Assembly: GCA_916700875.1 (NCBI GenBank)
Contig: CAKAKS010000060.1
Location: forward strand, 32,996,804-33,060,803
Reading direction: 5' to 3'
From: Sebastes aleutianus
Taxonomy: Eukaryota > Chordata > Actinopteri > Perciformes > Sebastidae
DNA: 64,000 nucleotides
Positions 46,761 to 59,581 of the stretch are shown one piece after another. Position 1 is the stretch's first letter. Each line of letters opens with the position of its first letter. Below the pieces are notes generated by a model that was given only the letters and a program-made list of their open reading frames with translations, ran no database searches and was not told the DNA's origin. Position numbers and translations under genes: made by a program.

Positions 46761-48924
46761 TGATTTATTACCTCAGTAAACATTATAAACATGAGTTTAT
46801 GGTCTCAATCGCTAGTTTCAATTCTTCTTCAATACAGCATGATGTTCATTTAGTACATTACGGTCCCATTTAGAGTCAGATAGACCATAAAGCAGGGGAT
46901 GCTTTAGGGCGGGGCTACCTTGACAGTTCGCTACCATGGCGTTGTCCGGTCTGGGAGTTGTCCGTGTTTTCGTCTTACAACTTTAACCCTTTCACAGTGT
47001 GTTCTCACTTCATTAAAGTTAATTGTAATATTTTGGTCGCCCAAAAGTGTCAGCTTGTGTTATTTTGTAAATAAAGATCAAACTGTGCTTCTCAGTCGTA
47101 ACCATTCCAACTAAACTAATATTATACGAAAAGATACTCTCATAATGAACACTATAACAACAGTAATCTGCAGTAGTATTATTACATAAAATATAATACC
47201 GCAGTGGTAACAAGTGAGTACCGAGGCTGACGACTTTTACTAAATTGCCGTCTCTTTATGCGAGGCTGCTGAGAAATCAAAGACTCATAGAGGAGCTGTG
47301 GAAGCTCACCTGGGAATTTGGACTGCACCATCCTGTGCAGAGCTCACTGAAACTTGTGTCATTCTAATAGCTGGTATACATTTAACAACTTTTGCACAGC
47401 TGCAGCATCAGAGTTGGAGCCAGCACATCTAACACAGTGTTGAAATTACATGCCCGTCACTCTCTGGAGGTATTGCGATGTGTTTGAAGTTGAGCAGCTA
47501 CCAAATTGTAATTCTGTTCTACCGGAGAAAATCCTTGTCCCTGACACATCTTTAACAGTCTCTTGAACCATTTATTTTATAATTCACAGCATGATAAGTG
47601 AGCCATACGCCTGCATCTCTCCCTCTTACCTACAAAATACATCCTGTAATTTATCTGCTTTCTACACATATGCCCACCTTTTAACCTTTTCGAGCGCTAC
47701 CACTGAGAGTCATTACTCAAGACATGCACTGCCTCCCCCCCCCGCCTCCCCTCCCCCCCTCCCCGATGCACCCCACCCACCTCCACGTTTAGCCCCGGGG
47801 CTGGATATCTATAATTCATCTTTTATCTGGCACTCACAGTCCTGCTCGCTGTTCCACACAGCCATTGCCCACTTCACAGAGTAAAGCCGCCTGCTGCCGC
47901 TCGCTTTAATACAAATCTCACAGGGCACCTAGATATTGATTGTAATCCAAGGTAAACAGCCTGGTTTGCATAATCATGCGTTTCACAAGTGAGCATCACG
48001 CCAAACCGAGGCTGCAGCGCTCAGGCTTTGGTTTCAGGGGGATACGACGTGCCAAACTGGCACCAGCACCGCTGCTTTATAGGGTCTTAATAGCAACAGG
48101 GGGCCTGACCCCCGAATCATATCAAAGGGAAAAAATGTTGTTAAAGGAAAAACTGTGAAAATGTGTGTTTGTGTGTGGAAGTTAGAGCTGGAACAAGAAA
48201 AAAGCACAAAGCTTGACCTCCCTGTGTGGTGCACTTTATGACTTTTTCCAGCTCAGGGTACATGCAGTGTGCTGAATACCAGGAAAACCTCTACGGGGGT
48301 CAGGCTGTGTACTCTAGTATCCATTTGTCCACCTGACAAGCTGATTTTTACACTGCAAAAAGGTCTCACTCTGTGTTTTGGTCACAATTGAAGAGAAAAT
48401 CGAAGGGATCCGGATCAAGATGGATGTTTATGTTATGTGTTTACTATCGGCCCATACAGTATATCATTATTGTTTTCAGGTGGAAGAGTACATTTCTAAC
48501 CTTTAGCTATGGACTGTAGCCATCTGGTGAGCAGTCTTTATAGTTTCCTGTTGAACCTGTAATGTCACCTGTTTCCTATTTAGGTGTTTGTATTTAGCTG
48601 GCAGTCTGCGCTCAGAACATTGCTGTTCTCGCTGCTATGAGTGGGCTGTAGTCACATTTTTGGCTGGACCGCAGAGGGCCAGCCCTACAAACGCAAAAGT
48701 CTGTCACTGAGTGAGTGATACGTTACAGGATTGGTCGGCCGACTGTTGGAGTTTCCTCATTGGCTGTTGTTCTTTCAAAATGAAAAGGAGGAGAACAGTT
48801 CTGTGTTTACGTTTTCTGGGGAGCGTGTCAGTGGTTCAATGTATCATTACATAGTGCTGTTGTTGTAAATGTGCAGTTGTTTATGTTCGTTTAAGTTACG
48901 TTATGTTGTTGCTTTGTATTGTGT
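46761..48924. other. Intergenic stretch, no gene seen
   Basis: Includes a C-rich run (about 47731-47790) and the inverted match at 48672-48707. A stretch at about 47930-48130 is of higher complexity than its surroundings and could be conserved noncoding DNA, but this cannot be judged from one sequence. Confidence 0.4.
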
Positions 48925-49146
48925 TACCGTGCATTCACACCAAGCGTGAAGCAAATTTTTGCCTCGCTTTCCTCCAATACCTCCATCAGCCATGGAAGAT
49001 ATAACCACTGTTGCTGCTTTGTACATCAGAAAACCAAACGCCCTCGTGTCTGGGTTCATAACGTCACCCGGCGACGAGCTGTATTCTCATTCAGTGCCAT
49101 TGCACTGACTGTATCTAGCAAGCCACACGTCGCTACTGCGGTATGA
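48925..49146 (+). pseudogene. Possible PIF/Harbinger-type N-terminal relic
   Basis: An ATG at 48992 gives MEDITTVAALYIR. A shifted frame continues RPRVWVHNVTRRR, resembling the basic WVH-R-R segment near the start of HARBI1-like transposases. It is preceded by a GCATTCACACCAAGCG segment of the type seen near ends of such elements. The similarity is short, so it is only suggestive. Confidence 0.35.
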
Positions 49147-49637
49147 ACCCAAAATAATAATAATACAATAAACGGATCAAAATGATGCCGAAATAACGAC
49201 ATTATGTCGATTTGTAAAAAGACCAACTTTCAAAATGCTTGTTTGCTAAACGGAGTTCGGATCGATCAATGCTGGGCTATGCTAACATTGTAGCTGCTCC
49301 ATCAACACTCAACATACATCAACACATGATAACATTTGCTAAATAGCATTAAATACGAAGTACAGCTGAGGCTGATGGGAACGTTTTTTTTGTATTTGGG
49401 TTTGACGTGATGATGGCGCTAGATGAGTTAATGGATCACCAAAGTTGTTACAGTTCATCCGGAGGAGAACATGAATGTTTGTACCAAATGTCACGGCTAT
49501 CCCATTATTGTGATATTTCAGTCTAAACCAAAGTGGTGGCCCAAACGTTTGTTTTTCGAGCACTATCCTCTTTTTCCTTCCTGTCTATCCTTAACAACTA
49601 ACCACACGACTTGCATTCATTACCGAGCTCAGTATTA

Positions 49638-49980
49638 CAACAGTTAGACAACTGGAACAGACCTCCCGTCTCTCCCACGGGTCCCATTGCAGCAGTTGGG
49701 ATGAATATTCTGCCACAAATTAATTATACATTTAATATGCTCCCGGTGTTTCCCAGTCTCACTGATTCTACAAGCTGGACAGTGCCTATTTATAATTTTA
49801 CTGAAAGAGAATAATGGCTGTATCAGTTTCCACTTCAAAGAAAACTAAACAACAGGGGATCTGTCTGGCCCCAATTTCTCTATATAGTGTATTTCACAAA
49901 TGTTACTAAACATGATCAAATTACTAGTATGGTTACAAACAGAGGACTTTTTCTTATTAGTATTAGTTCAGGCAAGAAAA
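49638..49980 (+). pseudogene. L1/Tx1-type LINE ORF2 relic
   Basis: The plus strand reads LDNWNRPPVSPTGPIAAVG then MNILPQINYTFNMLP. This is the segment after the reverse transcriptase in L1-clade ORF2, where a tryptophan-containing helix precedes the I-x-MN-x-LP block. After frameshifts, GSVWPQFLYIVYF at about 49858-49896 corresponds to the following G-G-L-x-x-P-N-F motif. It is a small fragment with several frame breaks. Confidence 0.6.
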
Positions 49981-52565
49981 ACATTAACTTACACACATCT
50001 TGGAACAAAATCTTTTTCAGCTCCACTTCTTTTGAAAAGGTTTGAATGATATAAATATGATCAGTATGTTATTCTTAACACTTTGCTTTGTGTGTAATGC
50101 GTATTCACGGCCTCTGGGGGCAGCTAGCAGGGCTTCCAGCTGACAGACTGGACCATCAGTTGTGTGTCACCCTGCTGTCTGCTAATCCTAGTGTGTTTGT
50201 TGTGGTCTACCTGTGTCTGGGAAACTGCCGCTTCACTCTACATCTCACATCATCACTCAGGAACCGCAGCGAACATCAAAGACCCGTCTCCGCTGACCAA
50301 GAGCTCTACTGCCCATGATACAAGTCAAAACATATGGAAAGAGAAACTGTTGGACTAATGAGAAACCACGCTACTGTCGGTTTACGATTCCAAATAACAT
50401 GAAGGAGTATGTACTGTGCAACGTTGTATGATGTGTAAAAATGTACAAAATCTTTTTCCTCCATTGTATAATTGGTGGGGATTAGTATCAATGTTAGTGG
50501 AGACTGTTGAGGGTTCACGGAAGAAGAAAGCTCCGGCGCTGTCTTTGCTCCAGCTGCCTGTAGAAGCCATGACCTTGGGTGGGCTAAATTGGTTTCCGTT
50601 GGCCTGCTTTGTAGCAGGGATTGAGTCTCTCTGAACTTCTGCCAGATCAGTTTGGCACCCTAACCCCTTCAGTGACTCTGTTTTTGTCCTTCTGCTGCCC
50701 TGCGAAGGTCAGATGAATTAGCACATACCTTTCAGCTCCACGAGGGCAACAAGTCATGGCCTCACTGCTATTTCCAGTACCATCATGCATTGCTGCCATT
50801 GTCACAAGGACACTTTTGAAAACAGGAGCACACGCTGTGACAAGCTGACACTAGAAATATCAAAGCAGACTAACTGAAAAACAATTTTGCAAAAACTTTG
50901 AAATTCATTTTCGCTAAAAAGAAAATATCTATATCCTGTATAGCTACATGTATGTCCTCGGTGTTTGTTTTGACTGGTGTTTGTATTTGGATAGAATTAT
51001 AATTAACAAAGAGAAGAAATTTAAATTTTATTTAATTATCAGATAGTGCCCATTATTAGTGGCATTATTATAGTGGGGGTGCATTAGAGGCTGTGACAAT
51101 CATGACTTATCACATTTACTACTTTCTCCCCCTTTAATCACAAGACTATTCAGTTTGGGAGTCCTGTAGAGAGTTTTCCCTCAGAGGAAACGTATTGTTG
51201 TCTGGGATTATGAAAATTATTTTTCAACTTGTTTTGTCTCAGGCTGTTATAATTAAAATTGTGGAACTCAGACGACATCTTGTCCAGGATGGAGACACCG
51301 TCCTGGTGAGAGACTGACAGACTGACACTGAGGGAGTTATAACCGGAGCAGAATGCCCGTTGATGTGTAGAATGAACTGTGTAGAATAATGAATCAAAAC
51401 GACACGTTTGATGCGCACGGAGGGTTCTGTGGTTCAAAACTACACTAAATGTAACCAGCGTATATCTGCCGTGTCCGTGCGTTAACGTCACTCTCTATAG
51501 AGACTGCAGCGGTGAAGAATCTGAGAATTATTATGTCATCATGTTAAACGAACAGAAAAGGGATCTATATTTATTAACAAAGAAAAGAGAAGAGAAGAAA
51601 CATTTCAGTTGGACTTTAACATACTGCCAGTTTGTCATGTATGTCTCCTTTAAGAGATACCATGAAGTCCATGAAGCTCTGCGAGACCAGACTAGTTATA
51701 CAGTTGGCTGATCTGCTTTAGTTCAACCTTACATGAACTCACGGTGACTGACAAGTTGAATAACACTAATGAGACCTGAGCTGAGCTGACTGGTAAATAA
51801 ATCATGGTGCTCAGGTGTGCTGCACAGAATTTTCATGTCCAAGCTGCGGTGTAATGTTGTTTTTTTATCAATTTCATAAAGACTTCTGTGTGAATCAACA
51901 ATGACCATTTCAGACAAAACTCTCCTTAAAGACAAACTGATGAGACACGCGTGACATCCTCTAATCCAAGCGCTCTCCTCTTAGAGCAGTAAAAGGGAAG
52001 CTTAAAACTATACCAAAACCCAATCGAATATGTGGAACACAAGTGGCTTTCATCCTTTGTAAAGTTAAAATCTATACTGTCATAATAAATCTTACCTGAT
52101 CTACCGTGTATGTACTTAGTTACCCAAGAGAGTTCACAACCTGCCTGATAAGATCTCATGAGCATGTGATTCTTTCTGGAGATGCTGATAAGAAAATAAC
52201 TATTTAATTGTCTCTCAAAGAAATGAATGGCATGCCAGAGTTCATGTAGAAGGCACGCAGATGGTGCACTCAAGAAAACACAAAAAACTGAATTCATTTT
52301 CTTGTGTTAATATAAACGAGAGGTAAAAGGAAGTAACGTCAATATGATTTTAGAACTCATCTCCTTACAAATGGTTTTACTGCTGTTGGACACTGAAAAC
52401 CATGAACACTTTGGTCTGCAGCCCTGTCTTGAATATGTAAAGTAACTGTGATACATCCTTGTATTGAAGATGTAGAATGATTAATAAAGAATGCTTAGAC
52501 CAAGTTTACATATAGAGCGTATCCAGTGGAGTCCATTAGAGGCTTATTGCTGTTTTCACTCTGCA
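49981..52565. other. Intergenic stretch, no gene seen
   Basis: AT-rich. Frames at 51150-51491 and 51926-52297 on the minus strand exceed 100 codons but show no domain or conserved motif I can name. Confidence 0.45.
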
Positions 52566-53290
52566 TGACGCCCTGGATACACAGGGAACGTCAGGAGCGT
52601 GTGGTGGCTGCGTGATTCACGCGTCAGGCGTTCACACCAGCTGTATTTCAGCTGCGTTTCTGCTGCTGCTGCTGTCAGTCCTTTCTTTCTACATAGAGTT
52701 TGTCTTTTAATGGCCATTTCATTTCATTATAAATTACATTTATATTTATTTTAGACAGAGAAAGGTTTAGAAACGTGTGGTTATTTTGTAAATAATAGTA
52801 ATAATCCATAATTAAAACTCCGTACTATATTCATTCATGGAGCTCTCTAAGTCACTGCATGTTCTAGAACACTGTCCGGCACATATTTCAGAATAAAAGC
52901 CTTGTGTTAACAAATGAAGGAATTCGGTCCACTGAAAAAAATGCTTGAGGGCTTTTATTTTGAAATGAAAGCAGGAAGTGTTGATTTAAAAATAAGTCTT
53001 TACTTTTTTTTTCATCTCCGTAACATATTCTACAGATAGACATCGAAACTGTAGTAATATTGCCGGTATGATGTCAATATACAGTCAATAGATCACCTTC
53101 ACTGTCTGTTGTTGCTGTGAACCGCGCGTCCCGCGTAAAAAATAGGCGAGACCTTTATTCTCTAGAAGAGCTGAGCTTTCACGCGGGCAGTGTGGCTGCT
53201 CTAACCTGTTAGCACGGACGCGGAAATAATAAAACAACAGGTAACGCAGCCGCAACGCGCTGCTGACGTTCCGGGTGTGTTCCGGGCTTT
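52566..53290. mobile_element. Miniature inverted-repeat element, about 725 bp
   Basis: The left end GCCCTGGATACACAGGGAAC (continuing GTCAGGAGCG and GGCTGCGTGA) pairs with the complement of the right end, GCCCGGAACACACCCGGAAC (continuing GTCAGCAGCG and GGCTGCGTTA). Roughly three quarters of 46 positions match. The interior includes an A/T-rich block shared with 43233-43452. No coding sequence is seen and the target duplication is not clear. Confidence 0.6.
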
Positions 53291-53342
53291 AGAGCATGTT
53301 TATCAAAAGCAAACATGTACAAGCTGTACATTTGACAGCTGT

Positions 53343-53608
53343 AGCTTGGTAGCAAGTTATGACTTTATTCTTGTAATATGACTTAATTCTGGAAATCTCT
53401 GATTTTTTTCCCCTCAATGTGGTCCTAATACTCCGTCGTACATTGTCTCTTTGGCCCTCACTGCATTAGACTTATATACTATATACTTAGACTATAAACT
53501 ATGTTACCTTCATCACAATGATCAAATGTTTTGCGGCTCCAGACAGATTTTCTTTCTTTTTTTGTTGCCTAAAATGCCTCTTTTGATGGTAAAGGTTGCT
53601 GACCCCTG
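53343..53608 (-). mobile_element. hAT-like family 3, inverted copy
   Basis: The minus strand starts CAGGGGTCAGCAACCTTTAC, runs through GGCAACAAAAAAAGAAAGA, GGAGCCGCAAAACATTTGAT and AGACTATAGTTTATAGTC-like sequence, and ends in CAAGAATAAAGTCATAACTT. It is the best full-length partner of the copy at 20385. Confidence 0.65.
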
Positions 53609-55140
53609 CTCTAGCACTACCTTCCAGATAAACGTTACATTTTTAGCCTGACAACTGGTAAGGCCCTAAGAATAATAAAATCACCAGTATGTTGACAAAA
53701 ACTTTTGCATTATGACCGGTCAGTAATGAACATTGCAGCCTCTAGGGGGCGCTAGTGGGACTAGAATGTTATTCTGGAGATATTCGGTCGCCATTCCTCT
53801 TATTTATTTATTTTTACTATTAATGCCATATTAGTCTAAAGTGTCTCTGGCAGAAGTTGACCTTAGCATATGTACCACAAGGTTAAAGCTGAGTGACAGC
53901 TAAGATTGACATCCATAATGTTCCAGGTGTTGAAATGTATGCTCACTCGCATATAATGCACTGTCATATGCGCTTCTCATATCATAGTCACAATTATGGT
54001 CTTATTGGACATGTCCTTCCTGTCCAATGTTGAGGTCAGGTGCCTATTATAGCCCTGGCTTGTAAGCTCTGGGGCTTCTTCTTCCAGACGTACCGGTGCA
54101 TATGTCCATACTGAATGAGAGGTGGAGAGGGAAGCCTGCACGTCATCTCTCTCAAGTCAACCTAGCAGCTGAACTAATAGATCTGCTGCCAGATAGACAG
54201 GAAGGCTGGATCAGTAATCCAGTATTGTCTCTTTCTATATGCAGCTGGGCCTGGGAAGACCAAGAAATGTTTGGACTCTGTGCAGAAGAGTAAATGCTTC
54301 CTTTTGTTGGTCAGGGGAGGCCTGGATAAAAATCTTGGTAACGTATACAAATCACATCCTCAAACAATTTTCCAAATGTTGCTTCATGTGTTCAGATTTC
54401 CAGAAATGGAATCCATTACAGGAAAACACTCATTCAGCTGCTCGCAGATCAAAGGGTATTCGATCGGGACAAATGGAGGATGTAATGAGGCTTGATTTGT
54501 ACAATATAGTGTACATGCACTGATGGGAGTGGTCACGGGTCATTTAATGGGATCATCATGTGTTTGCTAGACAGGGGGGGAGTCATTGGTGAGAACGTCA
54601 GTCTCAATAATGTTAAGTGCTATTTTCCTTTCAGAGAAGGCCACAGTTACCTCCAACAAGCATTGTTTCCCCCGTACTCTGATCTGTTGACTGATCAGTT
54701 GGACTGGAAAGTGTGTGCTGCCACAGTAACATGTGCACACCTCAAACATCTGCACTCGTGTCAAAATGTCGCGGAGATGCCTATGAATTATAGATTAGAA
54801 GCTTAAAAGCCTCCAACAGTGATTTGCCGTTTTGTCATCATTAGTGGGAACCATGAGAAGACATGTGCACATACACGCATACCCCATCTATGTGCTCTAT
54901 ACACATGACACTACACAAAAGTGAACTTTAATTTGGGAACTGATTCCCTAAACCTGACGTCCTTACTTACTGTTGCAACAGCTAGTGGCAGAGTCGGGCT
55001 GTCTGAGGGGCAGGACTGAAAAATAAAAAGGGCACCAGCTGCATGCGGATGGACACCAGTGCACAGAAAGTTTTCTAGCAAGTAGGGCAGCCTGTATGGC
55101 ACTGCATCGCGTTTTCTCCACTGGAACAAGCCCCCCAGGA
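53609..55140. other. Intergenic stretch, no gene seen
   Basis: Frames at 54096-54523 are short and unrecognised. No splice or promoter support. Confidence 0.45.
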
Positions 55141-55640
55141 AGAGCACCGGTCGTCGATCCCAACTTTTGCAGTGGCCAAACAGCGGTACTGCAACTTCCG
55201 TGTCCGTTACGTGATGCCATTGGGCCCAAAAATACTTTTTCCCATAGACTTACATCAGGAAAGAGACGTCTGTAACTCAGCGAATAATTTTTTTTGAGGT
55301 GAATGTACGAACACCTAAATAGCCCTCATTTAAAAAAAATAAGTTTTTAAAGTTGTAAAACGCACTAATAGCTGAATCCAGAGTTATTTCCCTTCCTCCG
55401 TTCATGTGAGTAAGACCCAGACTGAGGCTGGAGTGCAAGCCCTGACGACGGCGTGATGTTGGGACCCCGTGACCGAGTCACGTGCCCAAGATCCGGGTAC
55501 TTTTCCAGACGGAGGTCGAGGGTTATGGTTAAAAAAAAAAAAAGAAGAAGTTTCCAAAAACAGCTGGTCACTCCTGGTTACTATAACAGGAGGTAATAGT
55601 GCATTTGTTGAGAACTATTTTCAGCGGCGCATTAATCCAC
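55141..55640. repeat. Unclassified interspersed repeat
   Basis: CCCATAGACTTACATCAGGA and AGACGTCTGTAACTCAGCGA are of a type I remember as dispersed in percomorph genomes. Boundaries are approximate. Confidence 0.4.
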
Positions 55641-55974
55641 ATTTGGTGCTCTAGTGAGCTGGCAGCAGGACGAGGTGTGTGGGATTCAGTCAAAATAAAT
55701 TACAGTGTGTGTGTTCATGGTAATGAAGGAACATGTCAGCCAGTGACACAGTGAGGCTCATTGACGTGTTTTTAACAACAATGGAGAACAATAGCACAGA
55801 AGAAGATGATACATCAGGCTGTGATACACACACACACAATTCTTGCTAATAGATACATCCATTGTCGCTGTTGATCATTTCATGGGAATTGTTGACAATT
55901 AGAAAACTATAGCATATCAGCGGACTTATCCTTTGACTTAGTGCACTGTTTAAATGTAAAATGAGAAGGTTTGC

Positions 55975-56378
55975 TCCAGCTGGTGGGCGGTGCTTGGTGT
56001 TTCCTCAACTGACCTCAACACGGCGGCCGGGTCACAAAGAAACAAGATGTTTCTGAAAACATCTGAGGAGAGAAATAGGCATTACAGTAACAGAATATTG
56101 ATTCATATTTGATCAGCGCTGCCTAGTTTGACTGTTTGATCGGAGTTCGCGAGTGATTGACAGCTGCCTCCGTTGAATGAACAGCCAATAAGAACGCTCT
56201 CTCTCTGAAATGACCTGTGATTGGTCAAAGTCTCCTTTGAGGAGCTAGATATTTTAAAGCCTGAAAACAGAGCCATGAGGAGAAGCAGAAGTCTAGTTTT
56301 CTCTCAGAACACTTGAATTACAATATGCTGAAAGGTTATTATGGGATTCTGAAAACATTCTGCCTACTGCAGCTTTAA
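55975..56378 (+). repeat. Interspersed repeat, long copy
   Basis: Runs from a GCTGGTGGGCGG segment through CCAATAAGAACGCTCTCTCT to ACATTCTGCCTACTGCAGCT. The last 90 bp match 10712-10812. Confidence 0.6.
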
Positions 56379-56999
56379 TTCAGAACAACACGGTCCACTT
56401 TGACAACAGAGGTTTTTAAAAAGAATCCAGTCCATTATGCAGTCTGAGAGTTTACTCTGGTATGACAGATCAATTTCTCATTTTCTATCCTGGTGGTCAT
56501 AATGAACAGTTCATGCAAGTTAAATAACAATACACAACTGAGATCCAGATGACCAGGTCAAGAAAGCTCCTTGTGGAGGTTGGGTAAGATTTCTCTTAAA
56601 ACACTAAAAGACTTTGTTATTGTGGTTAAAACGCCTCCTCAGCGTTGCAGGAATTTCAAGATTCCCTTTGGACTGGCTGGAAGTCTTTTGTTTGACAAGT
56701 TTTAGACCGCCGCACCTAGTAAAAATGTCATTCGGACTTAAAAACGTACATGGTGTGATTTGTAAGTGATTAATGGATCTCTGGTTACACGGTGTATCTC
56801 GCTCAGTCAGAACAAAATAATTTGGCTGAGTGGCAGGGTGTCTTCGGATCTGATAACAATCTGAGCTGGCTGGAATTCCAGTTGAGGAGACACCGAGGAG
56901 CCACGTCTCACTGGGCAGGTTTCTCCGTCTCCCTGTCAGAGAGTAGCTGTGCTGACAGATCCCGTCAACGCTGCTCTGCTTTCCACATCCTCACCAACG

Positions 57000-57030
<31 letters not shown>

Positions 57031-57710
57031 CGTGCATGTACATACGTAACGCTCACATTCAATCATTCACCGTCCTCTGACTGCCATTTGGTTTTATATC
57101 TCACACAGGTAGAGAAATATAAGTAATATTACCATGCATATGAAACCATATCACATCTAAAACATGCTCAGCTCAAACGTGTGCGGCGGATCGGCGAGTA
57201 ATGCGAGCTGCATGTTTGTGTTGTTTTTTTTGCTTAAACTGACACTCCTCTGTGTTTTCTCACACTCCTTGGCTTGGTCTTCTCAGTGTGCTGCATCTTT
57301 TCTTTCTTATCAGTGAATTCCTATCAGGTCAGCCAAACATGTCAGAGTACAGTGATCTGAGACATTTCTCTGCTACTCTGCTCGCCGAGGCTCAGCGGGG
57401 CTGGAAGAATGCAGCCCTTCCATCTCACTGTCTTCAATGATTACAATATGCCTGTGTGTGTGTGTGTGTACTGTATGTGTGGGTGTATGGTTGGTTTGGA
57501 GAGCAATAGATGTTGTCTGTGTAAACACAAGTGGCATGAATATAATACATTAGTGCATAGCAATGTATGAGTAATGCTATTAATGTTTAAACCTACACAA
57601 TGTGAGTTTTTTATTGATAAAATAAAATAATGAAAACAGTGATATAAAAAACAACATTTATCCAGCAGTGAATCTGGTTGAAGTTCATTTCTTTAACTTC
57701 TATCGTAGCT
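56379..57710. other. Intergenic stretch, no gene seen
   Basis: Holds a (CA)n tract at 57003-57030 and a short (GT)n at about 57453. Frames at 56792 and 57252 are unrecognised. Confidence 0.45.
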
Positions 57711-58164
57711 TTAAAGGGACTGTTTGTAAGAATCATAAGTGTCTTGTTAACAGCAACACCTGTGGCCGTTAAGTCAACGAAAGTCAGCGTCCTGTTGCTG
57801 GCGCTTGTGCTCGCTCTACATAGACATGAACGAGCATCGCTCAAAACAGTGAGGAGACACACGTCAGCTAAAAGCACAATATCACTCTATATTTCAGCTG
57901 CTTGGCAGTAATGTTAGCTGACCAGACGAAGGTCTCTCCATGAATCAATGCTGATCCTAGTGTTGGCTTTTCCTGCCTCAGCTTCCCGACCGCGGCCGGA
58001 GGGAACGGGGGAGACGCCGGAGTTTTGGTCGGAGACGATAACGTTTCTCTCTGCGGAGCCCCGTCACTTCACAACGTCTGAACAGCGTAGCCACACGCAA
58101 GCGCACATGGGACACCGACCCGGATTGATTTATACGTGTAAGAAGTTACAAACAGTCCGTTTAA
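57711..58164 (+). mobile_element. TTAA miniature transposon, copy G, internally deleted
   Basis: Both ends are present (right end with one substitution, CCGTTTAA), but the length is only 454 bp. The deletion joins CACTTCACAA to CGTCTGAACAGCG at about 58075, removing the central third. Confidence 0.88.
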
Positions 58165-58903
58165 AAAAATAAATAAATAAATGCTAAATCTAGCAAGAAA
58201 GTCACAAAGCTAGCAACAGAGAGGTAAAGCTGACTCACTGTGCCGTATCCAGCTCTTTGAGATTGATGTGCACTTTGTTGCAGTGTGTGTAGACATTCAC
58301 CTTTTCCCAGAATGAAAAGAAGCACATGTTGGATATGTTTTCTTCGTCATAAATCTGGTTGCTCCGGTAGCGTATGCAGATTGTTTTGACGGGAGTTTTG
58401 GACGTCAGTCTTCTAGCGCCGATTCATTATTGAACTTTGATTTACAACACTGACTTCCGCATATGTTGTTTCTGTGTTGTTTCACTCTGTTCTACTTGTG
58501 TTTTTGGAGTTTTGCAAGGCAACCACCATGTAACCACCAACAATTTTATGTGGTGACACATGAAGATGGCACCGTGCAGAGGTTTAGCATCCTAGTTGGT
58601 TTTTTTTATTCAGTCTTCCGCCCTGAGACTCATTTAGTTAAAGTAATTAGAGGGTTGTGTCAGCAGCACTTCCACACTGAGTAATACACTGTAATTCTGG
58701 TCAGAGTTAATTTCTCCCTACTCTCACATCATATTTGCCACACACAAAGCCACACTCTCCAATACACTCATGCATGCACGTACACCACATGAGCACCAAT
58801 ACACACACATTGTGGTTAAGCCACTGCAGTCTTGTGTCTGGTTTCTGTCCACACATGCAATCAGAGTGTTGTCCACTGAGAGACTGCAGTCAATCTGGCT
58901 TTT

Positions 58904-58956
<53 letters not shown>

Positions 58957-59580
58957 ATCCTTCCTCACTAAACACTCCCAGCCCTCCTGAGCTTCCTCCA
59001 ACAGCAACCTGTGGGACGACGACCCCGAAGGATTCCAGCATTAAACACACGAAGAGTGAAGTTTGATTCAGTAGACCCCGACCATCCAAACAGAGAATGA
59101 TATCTAAGGATGGAAGGAGAAAAAGGAGCCAGAGTCTCAGTTGGACCGCAGACCGACAATAATGGAGCCTTGATTACAGCAGTGATGAAGCCACAGGAAG
59201 CATCCAGAACTTTAGTGCGAGACACTATCAGCCTAAAACATTTGTTTTTCATGCACTGGCCACTTTAGATATTTTGGGTTATTTTGCTTCTATAACATTT
59301 CTTCTTTCAGACTAGAGGAAAGTCTAGTGTTGATTTTACTACTTGGTTTATTTGTGCCTGTAGATTTGATCTAAATTCACCAAAAGTTAACCGTAGATAA
59401 TGCCTCATTTGCATAATCAAACATAACATTTCAGAGAACCAAAATATCGATGGATAGTTAAATAAGAACAAGTTTTGTTCAGTAAGGAGAGACATACTGT
59501 AGGACTCCATCACTAGGAGCAAATGTTTTATTTTATACTTATCATGCATTAATTGGTGCGTTTGCCAGGGATCAAAGGTT
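58165..59580. other. Intergenic stretch, no gene seen
   Basis: Contains a short AAAT run and a (CA)n tract at 58907-58954. No exon is supported. Confidence 0.45.
58907..58954. repeat. (CA)n microsatellite
   Basis: Pure CA tract of about 48 bp. Confidence 0.95.
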
Positions 59581-59581
59581 T

